From assembly GCA_005885325.1 (NCBI GenBank), contig VAYX01000028.1:4241-21290 (forward strand): a stretch of DNA of 17,050 bases, written 5' to 3'. Of this stretch, positions 1-7,034 are shown piece by piece. Numbering within the stretch: the stretch's first letter is position 1; every line of letters starts with the position of its first letter. Source of the stretch: Actinomycetota bacterium. Lineage in GTDB: Bacteria; Actinomycetota; UBA4738; HRBIN12. The notes below the pieces were generated by a model that was given only the letters and a program-made list of their open reading frames with translations, ran no database searches and was not told where the DNA came from. The position numbers were made by a program, and so were the translations under genes.

Positions 1-24
1 TTCCGCGCCGGGCACCGCGGCCAT
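1..24 (-). CDS. Start of a downstream minus-strand gene (partial)
   Basis: On the minus strand an ATG at 24-22 follows directly after the TAG stop (27-25) of the binding-protein gene, with no spacer, and is open to the window edge (MAAVPGAE). A GGGAG sequence lies about 11 bases upstream, which is rather far for a ribosome site. In NitT/TauT-type transporter operons the binding-protein gene is commonly followed by the permease or ATPase gene, so a transporter subunit is plausible. Eight codons cannot identify a product. Confidence 0.3.
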
Positions 25-1397
25 CTATTTCGCGGCTCCCAGCTTCTTCGCCTCCTCGAGCGAGAGCACCCTGCCCCCGTTCTGGGTCGCGAACGTCTCG
101 GCCTCTTCCTTCCACGCGAAGGCGACGAGCGACGCGGGCGCGACGCCCCGGCTGCCGCCGGCGACGTAAAGGGCCCGGTGCGCGAAGAGCTTGAGCCCGG
201 ACGAGTAATCGAAGACGTACGCGGCGTTGACGGCCTTGCCCGCCCCTTCCGCGGCGCGCAGCGCGGTCATCAGGCTCGCCAGCGAGCCGTACGCCTTGAT
301 GGGCTCGCCCTTCGCCCACAGCTCACCCGTCGTGCGCTCCGTCGGAGACGTCCCCGCCACTACCGCCTTCTGCTCTTTCGCATAGTCGCGGCCGAGCTCC
401 CGGTAGGCCTGCTTGACGAAGCGGTCGTCGATGACGCCCTCGACGTCCACCTGCTTGATGATCCCCATCTTCTGGAGGACGGTGGCGTCGTACTTGAGCA
501 CCTCCACCCAGCGGGCCTTGATGGTGGCGTCGAGCGTGAGAAAGCCGCCGCGCCCGAAGTAGAGGTAGAGCACCTCCTTGGGGATGGACGTCCACTGCTC
601 CTGCTTCGTGGTCGCCTCCTCGGGTCGTTGGCCTCGACGACGGCCTTGAGATAGGCGACGACGATCTCGGGGTGCCGGTCGGCGAAGTCCTTGCGCACGA
701 CCGGACCGTGCAGGTAGGCGATTGACGCCTGGCTTCCGTCGAAGATCTTCCGGGCGAAGCCCTTGAACTCCATCAGCTCGCCCCACGGACAGAAATCGGC
801 GTGCGCATCGATCCTTTTCTCCTGGATGCTGGTGGCCCCGATGGGCGGGCTCTGGTTGATCAGCGTGAAGAAGTCCAGCCCGAGGCCGCGATCGACCAGC
901 GCCTTGAGGAGCATGCCGTGCGCGGCGGAGCCGAACGGCACCGAGACCTTCTTGCCCTTGAGGTCCTCGAATCGGTGCAGCGGCGCGTCGGCCGGCACCA
1001 CGATCGAGTTGCCCGAGCCCTGGAGGTTGTAGCCGGTGATCGAGACGATGATCGAGCGCAGGCTCTGCATCTCCTGGAAGCGGGCGATGTTCACGAGCAG
1101 CGGATAGTCGCCCATCACGCCGATGTCGAGCTTGGCCGCGAGCATCTGATTCGTGATGGGCGGCCCGGAGGTGTAGTCCTCCCACACGACGTCATACTTC
1201 GCGCCGGCGTATTTGCCCGACCGCGGCAGATGCTTGTCGAGCAATCCAAGCTGTTTGACGGTGATGCCGCCCGAGTAGGTGTCCGTACACAGGCTCTGGT
1301 GGCCGATGCCGATCCGAATCGTCTCTTGCGCGGATGTGGGCGCGCACACCGCGGCGAGCGCGGCGACCAGCATGAGCAGGGACGCGAGGGGTCGCAT
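25..1397 (-). pseudogene. NitT/TauT-type ABC transporter substrate-binding protein with NosL-like C-terminal domain, frameshifted
   Basis: This is the periplasmic solute-binding component of an ABC importer of the nitrate/sulfonate/taurine type; the ligand cannot be told from sequence. The start ATG (1397-1395) is set by AGGAGAG at 1402-1408 and opens a signal peptide (MRPLASLLMLVAALAAVCAP, cleavage near TSAQ). The mature part begins IRIGIGHQSL and has the family features TNQMLAAKLDIGVMGDYPLL and FEDLKGKKVSVPFGSAAHG. The reading frame breaks near 618-624: the first frame is sensible to VEANDP, and the sense continues one base out of phase with EEATTKQEQW. One missing G would restore a protein of about 457 residues. 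The last ~100 residues (28-327) resemble the second half of NosL, with FDYSSG, ALYVAGG, LVAFAWKEEAETFA and NGGRVLSLEE. Both halves are undecayed, so a sequencing or assembly error is as likely as a real lesion. Confidence 0.8.
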
Positions 1398-1490
1398 AGT
1401 TCTCTCCTGTCTGGGCCGGGCGGCCGGGTGTGGCCCACAGTCGGAGACTACGCCGCGGCCGTCAATGTCCAGGGCTGCCGAATTTCTGTA

Positions 1491-1515
1491 TGTGACTGCG
1501 ATTCCCTGTGTCACG
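1491..1515. promoter_or_regulatory. Inverted repeat in the divergent intergenic region
   Basis: GTGAC at 1492-1496 and its complement GTCAC at 1510-1514 are separated by 13 bases, placing the half-sites 18 bp apart. The dyad sits in the 132-bp region between the divergent binding-protein and response-regulator genes, just before the regulator start. It could be an operator. The spacing does not fit a CRP/FNR site (6-base spacer). The arms are short and chance is not excluded. No convincing sigma-70 promoter could be picked out in this region on either strand. Confidence 0.2.
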
Positions 1516-1529
1516 CTCTGGCTGTGCAA

Positions 1530-2681
1530 ATGCCGAAGGACCCTCGAGAGCGTTCCGTCGTGCTCGTCGTCGACGACGACGACGGCGTTCGCGAGGCCCT
1601 TCACCTCGTGCTCGACGCCGACTTCGAGGTGATCGTCACGACCCACGGGCGGGCGGCGCTCGGCGCGATCCGCGCGCAGCGCGTGGATCTCGTGCTGCTC
1701 GACATCCTCATGCCCGACGTCGACGGGCTCGAGATCCTCCAGGAGATCAAGGCGCTCGCGCCGGATCTTCCGGTCATCATGATGACCGCGGTGAAGACCG
1801 TGCGGACGACAGTCGCCGCCATGAAGCTCGGCGCGACCGACTACCTCACGAAGCCGTTCCAGGAAGAGGAGCTGCTCGCCGCGATTCGCGGGGCGATCGG
1901 GCAGCGTCCCGCCCGGCCCGCCGCGACCGTGGAGCGCGAGCCTTCACCTCGCGAGGGGCCGTCGGCCCGCACCCACCGGCTGCTCCTCGTGGGCGGCGAC
2001 CCGGGTTGGCGCGCGACGCTCGCCGTGACGCTGACGCGCGCGGTGAGCGTGGAGATGACGGGCACGTTCGTGGACGGCCTGAACGCCATGCTCCGATTCC
2101 GGCCGACGTGCGTCGTGCTCAACGTCGGGCGCTCACCGGGCGAGGCCGGGCGCTTCCTCGGAGCGCTGAACGCGCAGCTCCCCGCGTGCCCGGTCCTCGT
2201 CGTGAGCGAGGACCCCTACCTGGGCGCCGAGCCGGTCTGGGAAAACCTGAACATCCGCGGCGTCCTGAGGCCTCCGGTGAGCTCCGGCGATCTGGTGAGC
2301 CGGATCGGCGCCGTCCTCTCGCCCGGCAGCAGCATGACCGGCCCCTGGCCACAGCTCGGTGAGTCCGTCACCCGCGCGATCGACCACCTCGGTCGCCATT
2401 TCGACGAGGACCTCACGGTCGACGCCATCGCGGAGGTCATCGAGATCTCCCCTAGTCACCTCGCGCACGTGTTTCGCGCGGAGACCGGATTGAGCGTACG
2501 GGACTACCTCACCCGGCTCCGCGTCACGATCGTCCAGGATCTCCTGGCCAGCACCGACGAGAAGCTCGAGTCGGTCGCGGCGCGGGTCGGATTCGGCGAC
2601 ACGTCGCACCTCGCGCACGTCTTCCAGCGGATCACCGGAAGGCCCCCGAGCGCCTACCGGCGAGGCTATTCGGCAGTCTGA
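1530..2681 (+). CDS. Response regulator: receiver, degenerate receiver and AraC-type DNA-binding domain
   Basis: This 383-residue cytoplasmic transcription regulator belongs to a two-component system. Residues 10-122 form a canonical receiver: acidic cluster DDDD at 15-18, phospho-acceptor D58 in LVLLDILMPDVDG, T86 in MMTA, and K108 in TKPF. Residues 149-262 look like a second receiver fold (RLLLVGGDPGW ... CVVLNVG ... PVLVVSED) in which the acceptor position is N198 and the Lys position is Arg, so it is probably not phosphorylated. Residues about 275-380 are an AraC/XylS double helix-turn-helix (LTVDAIAEVIEISPSHLAHVF and VAARVGFGDTSHLAHVF, ending RPPSAYRR). ATG 1530 was chosen because the receiver begins shortly after it; GTG 1524 is also in frame. 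No clear ribosome site is visible. It diverges from the binding-protein gene. No kinase is adjacent, but a hybrid kinase lies about 4.3 kb away. Known targets: none. Confidence 0.9.
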   Translation: MPKDPRERSVVLVVDDDDGVREALHLVLDADFEVIVTTHGRAALGAIRAQRVDLVLLDILMPDVDGLEILQEIKALAPDLPVIMMTAVKTVRTTVAAMKLGATDYLTKPFQEEELLAAIRGAIGQRPARPAATVEREPSPREGPSARTHRLLLVGGDPGWRATLAVTLTRAVSVEMTGTFVDGLNAMLRFRPTCVVLNVGRSPGEAGRFLGALNAQLPACPVLVVSEDPYLGAEPVWENLNIRGVLRPPVSSGDLVSRIGAVLSPGSSMTGPWPQLGESVTRAIDHLGRHFDEDLTVDAIAEVIEISPSHLAHVFRAETGLSVRDYLTRLRVTIVQDLLASTDEKLESVAARVGFGDTSHLAHVFQRITGRPPSAYRRGYSAV

Positions 2682-2706
2682 AACACCAAGTCAGCAGTCC
2701 TGAACA
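2673..2706 (+). repeat. Imperfect direct repeat with 21-bp period, possible regulator-binding site
   Basis: GCAGTCTGAAACA (2673-2685) and GCAGTCCTGAACA (2694-2706) match at 10 of 13 positions and are 21 bp apart, two helical turns. The pair straddles the stop codon of the AraC-type regulator and lies about 45-78 bp before the permease start. AraC-family proteins typically contact direct half-sites spaced about 21 bp, so this may be an operator for the upstream regulator. That link is inference. Confidence 0.25.
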
Positions 2707-2750
2707 TTGATTCCTTCCGTCGACTGAGCGAAGTTCACGCCGTACCCGCC

Positions 2751-3554
2751 ATGGCACTCGATCAGTGGCTTCTCGTCTATGTCGCAATCGGCGCCTTCAT
2801 CGGCTTTTTTGCCGGCATGCTCGGCATGGGAGGCGGAGGCATCCAGGTGCCGCTCACGACCATGGCGTTCGCCGCTCAGGGCTTTCCGCGCGAGCACATG
2901 CTGCACGTCGCGCTCGGGACGGCCATGGCGACCGTCATCTTCACGTCGATCTCGAGCCTGCGGGCGCACCACCAGCACGGCGCGGTCAACTGGGACGTGC
3001 TGCGGCGGCTGATCCCGGGGATCGTCGTCGGCACGGGCCTCGGCACCCTGCTGGCCCGGCACATTCCCACGTTCCCGCTCGCGGTGATCTTCGTGGTGTT
3101 CGTCCTCTACATGGCCTCCAGCATGCTCTTCAACTGGAAGCCCAAGCCGACGCGTCGCCTGCCCGGGCCGGCCGGCATCCTCGTCGCCGGAACCGTGATC
3201 GGCGTGTGCTCGGCGCTCGCGGCGATGGGCGGCGCCACGCTGACGATCCCGTTTCTGGTCTTCTGTAACGTGCCCTTTCACATGGCGATCGGCACGGCGG
3301 CGGCCGTCGGCTTTCCGATCGCCGTGGTCGGCTCGATCGGCTACTTGGTGAACGGCTGGGGAACCGCGGGACTCCCCGCGCAGAGCCTCGGCTACATCTA
3401 CCTGCCGGCCCTGATCGGCTTCATCGTGGGCAGCATCGTGCTGGCGCCCTTCGGGGCGCGGCTGGCGCACCGGACGTCGGAGCGGACCCTCAAGCGCGTC
3501 TTCGCCATCGTCATCGGGGCACTGGGGCTCAAGATGCTGCTGGCCCTGGCGTAG
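2751..3554 (+). CDS. TauE/SafE-family membrane transporter
   Basis: This 267-residue integral membrane protein belongs to the TauE/SafE (DUF81) family, whose members are proposed exporters of sulfite, sulfoacetate or related organosulfur anions. The first helix (about 5-28) runs into the glycine-rich family motif GMLGMGGGGIQVPL. A second copy of this signature, ALAAMGGATLTIPFLVF, starts the second half, giving the usual two-fold repeat with about eight helices in total. The length is typical. ATG 2751 lacks an evident ribosome site but gives the expected short N-terminus before the first helix. It is followed after 9 bp by the pyruvate carboxylase gene, suggesting cotranscription. The substrate is unknown and nothing nearby clearly belongs to sulfur metabolism. 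Confidence 0.9.
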   Translation: MALDQWLLVYVAIGAFIGFFAGMLGMGGGGIQVPLTTMAFAAQGFPREHMLHVALGTAMATVIFTSISSLRAHHQHGAVNWDVLRRLIPGIVVGTGLGTLLARHIPTFPLAVIFVVFVLYMASSMLFNWKPKPTRRLPGPAGILVAGTVIGVCSALAAMGGATLTIPFLVFCNVPFHMAIGTAAAVGFPIAVVGSIGYLVNGWGTAGLPAQSLGYIYLPALIGFIVGSIVLAPFGARLAHRTSERTLKRVFAIVIGALGLKMLLALA

Positions 3555-3563
3555 GGCGCGCGC

Positions 3564-6500
3564 GTGCCCGCGCCGATCCGCCGCCTGCTCGTCGCCAACC
3601 GCGGCGAGATCGCCATCCGCGTGATGCGGGCCGCGCGGGAACTCGATCAGCGCACGGTCGGTATCTTCTCACCCGAGGATCGCGGCGCGCGCCATCGCTT
3701 CGTCGCGGACGAGAGCTATCTCGTCGGCGCGGAGCGCACGCCGATCGACGCCTATCTCGACGTGGACGCCATCGTCCGGGTGGCCCTGCGGGCGCGAGTG
3801 GACGCCATCCATCCCGGCTACGGCTTTCTCGCCGAGAGCCCGGACTTCGCGGTCGCGTGCGCGCAGGCCGGCATCGTCTTCGTGGGCCCGACGCCGGAGG
3901 CGATGCGCGCCCTGGGCAACAAGATCGCCGCGCGCGCGCTGGCGCAGGCGGCGGGCGTGCCAACCCTGCCGGCGAGCGGCCCCCTGCCGCGCGACCCCGG
4001 CGAGGCCCGGGCGATCGCCGAGGGCATCGGCTATCCGCTCATGCTCAAGGCCAGCCACGGCGGCGGCGGCCGCGGCATCCGGGTCGTCGCGGCGCCGTCG
4101 GAGCTCCAGCCGCTCGCGGAGGCGGCGCGACGCGAAGCCGCGCTCGCCTTCGGCAACGACGAGGTATACGTCGAGAAGCTCGTGCGGCGCGCGCGTCACG
4201 TCGAGGTCCAGATCCTCGGCGATCTCCACGGGAACCTGGTGCACCTGTTCGAGCGGGATTGCTCGGTGCAGCGCCGCCATCAGAAGATCGTCGAGCGGGC
4301 GCCCGCGCCCCTCCTGACCGAGGTCGAGCGGCGGCGCCTCTGCGCGGCGGCGCTGACGCTGGCACGCGCCGCGCGCTACACGCACGCCGGAAGCGTCGAG
4401 TTCCTCCTGGACGCCGACACCGGCGCGTTCTACTTCATCGAGGCCAATCCGCGCCTGCAGGTCGAGCACACCGTCACCGAGCAGGTGACCGGGATCGACA
4501 TCGTCAAGGCGCAGCTCCGCATCGCCGCCGGCGCGCGCATCGGCGATCCCTTGTCGGGGGTGCCGGCGCAGGAGGCGATCACGCTCTCCGGCCACGCGCT
4601 GCAGTGTCGCGTGACGACCGAGGATCCGACCCGGGGCTTCGCGCCCGCCCACGGTCGGCTCACCGCGTGCCAGACGCCGGCCGGCTTCGGGATCCGCGTC
4701 GACGACGGAACCGTGCTCACCGGCGCGGTCGTCTCGCCGCACTACGACTCCCTGCTCATGAAGCTGACCGCGTGGGGCGACTCGCCGGAGGAGGCGATCG
4801 GGCGCATGGCCCGCGCGCTCGGCGAGACGCGTATTCAAGGGGTGGCGACCAATCTCGAGTTCCTCGGCAACGTCATCTCGCATCACACCTTCGCGTCGGG
4901 CGCGTACACCACGCGCTTCGTCGACGAGACGCCGGAGCTCGTGGACGCCACGCCGTGGCCGGACGGGCCTACCGGGCTCCTCGAGTTCCTGGGCGACGTG
5001 ATCGTCAACGGCAATGCCGAGATGCGTGCGCGCCCGCGCCCGGCGACGCCCTTGCCGGCGGCGCGCGTGCCCGACTACGACGTCGACGGCCCGATCCCCG
5101 CGGGCAGCCGTGATCGGCTCCGCGAGCTCGGTCCGGAGCGATTCGTCGCCGAGATGCGCCGGGAACGGCGCATGCTCTTCACCGACACCACCATGCGCGA
5201 CGCGCAGCAGTCGCTGCTGGCGACGCGGGTCCGCACCCACGATCTCCTGGCCGTCGCGCCGGCCTACGCCCGTCTGGCGCCCCAGCTTTTTTCCCTCGAA
5301 TGCTGGGGCGGCGCGACGTTCGACGTCATGCTCCGGTTCCTGCGCGAGGACCCCTGGGAGCGGCTGGCCCGTCTGCGCGAGGCGGTTCCCAACGTGATTT
5401 TACAGATGATGGTCCGGGCCTCGAACGCGGTCGGGTACACGAGCTATCCCGACAACGTGCTGCAGCACTTCATCGCCGAGGCCGCGGGTACGGGCATCGA
5501 TCTGTTCCGGGTCTTCGATTCCCTGAACGGCATCGACAACATGCGGGTCGCCATCGACGCCGTGCGCCAGTCCGGGGCGCTGTGCGAGGCGGCGATGTGC
5601 TACACGGGCGATCTGTTCGACACGGCGCGGCCGAAGTGGAGCCTCCGCTACTACGTCGATCTCGCCCGGCAGCTCGAGAAGGCCGGCGCCCAGGTCCTCG
5701 GCATCAAGGACATGGCCGGTGTGTGCAAGCCGCGCGCGGCGCGGGCGCTGGTCGAGGCGCTGCGCGACGAGGTGGGGCTGCCCATCCACTTCGACACGCA
5801 CGATACGAGCGGCATCGCCGCCGCCAGCGTGCTGGCCGCCATCGACGCGGGCGCCGACGCCGTCTATGGCGCCCTCGACGCGATGAGCGGGCTGACGGCG
5901 CAGCCGAATCTCAGCGCGATGGCGTCGGCGCTGGCCGGCACCCCGCTCGATCCCGGGCTGGACCCCGAAGCCCTGCAGGCCCTGTCTCGCTACTGGGAGA
6001 CCGTGCGTCGCTACTACGCGCCGTTCGAGGCCGACATCCGCGGCGGCACGGCGGACGTCTATCGTCACGAGATGCCGGGGCCGCAGTACACGAATCTCCG
6101 CGCGCAGGCCCGCGGCATGGGGCTCGAGCACCGGTGGGACGAGATCTGCCGCCGGTACGCCGAGGTGAACTTGTTGTTCGGCGATCTCGTGAAGATCACC
6201 CCGACGTCTACCGCGGTCGCCGACATGGCGCTCTGCATGGTCGCGAACGGGCTGAGCCGCGACGACGTGCGGGACCCGGGACGCGACATCGCCTTCCCGA
6301 AGTCGGTCGTCGCGCTGTTCCGCGGCGAGGTCGGCTACCCGCCCGAGGGCTTCCCGGCGGAGCTGCAGAAGAAGGTGCTCAACGGCGCGCCGGCCATCTA
6401 CGGGCGGGCCGCCGCGTACCTGCCCTCGGTCAATCTCGCCGCCCGCCGCCGCGATCTCGAGGTCGCGCTGCACCGGCCGGTGGGCGAGCGGGAGCTATCG

Positions 6501-7034
6501 TCGTCGCTGCTGTTCCCGGGGCTGTTCCTCGACTACGCGCGGCATCGGCGCCGCTTCGGGGACGTCGCGGTACTGCCGACTCCCGCGTTTCTCTACGGGC
6601 TCGAGGAAGGCGAGGAAATCGAGATCGAGGTCGCGTCCGGGACGCGGCACGTGATCGGTCTGCAGGCGCGCACGGCCCCGGACGCGGACGGGTTCGTCAC
6701 GCTCTTCATGACGCTGAACGGCCAGCTGCAGCTGATCCGGGTGGCCACCGCCGCCGCGACCGCGCGGGCCGCGCGCGCGCGGGCTCAGGCGGGCAATCCC
6801 GCGCACGTGAGCGCCGGACTGGCCGGAACCGTCGTCGCAATCGCGGTGCGACCCGGTCAGCTCGTCGCCCGGGGCGCGACGCTCCTGGCGATCGAGGCGA
6901 TGAAGCTGGAGACGCACATCATCGCGGAGCAAGAGGCCGTGGTGGTCGAGGTCTACGTCGAGCCGGGCGACGCGGTCGGCCCGGACGATCTGCTGGTCTT
7001 GCTTCAGCCGCGCCTGGACGCCAGGAGCTCCTGA
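3564..7034 (+). CDS. pyc: Pyruvate carboxylase
   Basis: This 1156-residue, single-chain biotin enzyme carboxylates pyruvate to oxaloacetate with ATP and bicarbonate (anaplerosis, gluconeogenesis). Residues 1 to about 455 are the biotin carboxylase part: LLVANRGEIAIRV, glycine-rich ATP loop with K162 (KASHGGGGRGI), RDCSVQRRHQK, and FIEANPRLQVEHTVTE around 293-297. The carboxyltransferase barrel starts near 537 (FTDTTMRDAQQS, metal ligand D546) and includes K715 in IKDMAG, the position of the carboxylated lysine. The motif normally read as HTHDTSG is DTHDTSG here, so D744 replaces one of two metal-binding histidines while H746 is kept. A conserved linker domain follows. The C-terminal biotinyl domain carries EAMKLETH, with K1114 as the biotin site. 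The start is GTG 3564, 9 bp after the permease stop, with weak AGGG at 3553-3556. The 3' end overlaps the convergent kinase gene by 31 bp. Length and domain order are complete. Confidence 0.95.
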   Translation: MPAPIRRLLVANRGEIAIRVMRAARELDQRTVGIFSPEDRGARHRFVADESYLVGAERTPIDAYLDVDAIVRVALRARVDAIHPGYGFLAESPDFAVACAQAGIVFVGPTPEAMRALGNKIAARALAQAAGVPTLPASGPLPRDPGEARAIAEGIGYPLMLKASHGGGGRGIRVVAAPSELQPLAEAARREAALAFGNDEVYVEKLVRRARHVEVQILGDLHGNLVHLFERDCSVQRRHQKIVERAPAPLLTEVERRRLCAAALTLARAARYTHAGSVEFLLDADTGAFYFIEANPRLQVEHTVTEQVTGIDIVKAQLRIAAGARIGDPLSGVPAQEAITLSGHALQCRVTTEDPTRGFAPAHGRLTACQTPAGFGIRVDDGTVLTGAVVSPHYDSLLMKLTAWGDSPEEAIGRMARALGETRIQGVATNLEFLGNVISHHTFASGAYTTRFVDETPELVDATPWPDGPTGLLEFLGDVIVNGNAEMRARPRPATPLPAARVPDYDVDGPIPAGSRDRLRELGPERFVAEMRRERRMLFTDTTMRDAQQSLLATRVRTHDLLAVAPAYARLAPQLFSLECWGGATFDVMLRFLREDPWERLARLREAVPNVILQMMVRASNAVGYTSYPDNVLQHFIAEAAGTGIDLFRVFDSLNGIDNMRVAIDAVRQSGALCEAAMCYTGDLFDTARPKWSLRYYVDLARQLEKAGAQVLGIKDMAGVCKPRAARALVEALRDEVGLPIHFDTHDTSGIAAASVLAAIDAGADAVYGALDAMSGLTAQPNLSAMASALAGTPLDPGLDPEALQALSRYWETVRRYYAPFEADIRGGTADVYRHEMPGPQYTNLRAQARGMGLEHRWDEICRRYAEVNLLFGDLVKITPTSTAVADMALCMVANGLSRDDVRDPGRDIAFPKSVVALFRGEVGYPPEGFPAELQKKVLNGAPAIYGRAAAYLPSVNLAARRRDLEVALHRPVGERELSSSLLFPGLFLDYARHRRRFGDVAVLPTPAFLYGLEEGEEIEIEVASGTRHVIGLQARTAPDADGFVTLFMTLNGQLQLIRVATAAATARAARARAQAGNPAHVSAGLAGTVVAIAVRPGQLVARGATLLAIEAMKLETHIIAEQEAVVVEVYVEPGDAVGPDDLLVLLQPRLDARSS

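Noticed and set aside
1491..1515. CRP/FNR site upstream of the response regulator
   Set aside because: TGTGA and TCACG half-sites are present but separated by 15 bases instead of the required 6.
801..1529. Upstream extension of the response-regulator frame
   Set aside because: This part is antisense to the binding-protein gene, reads as a low-complexity Arg/His/Glu-rich shadow, and the receiver domain starts after ATG 1530.
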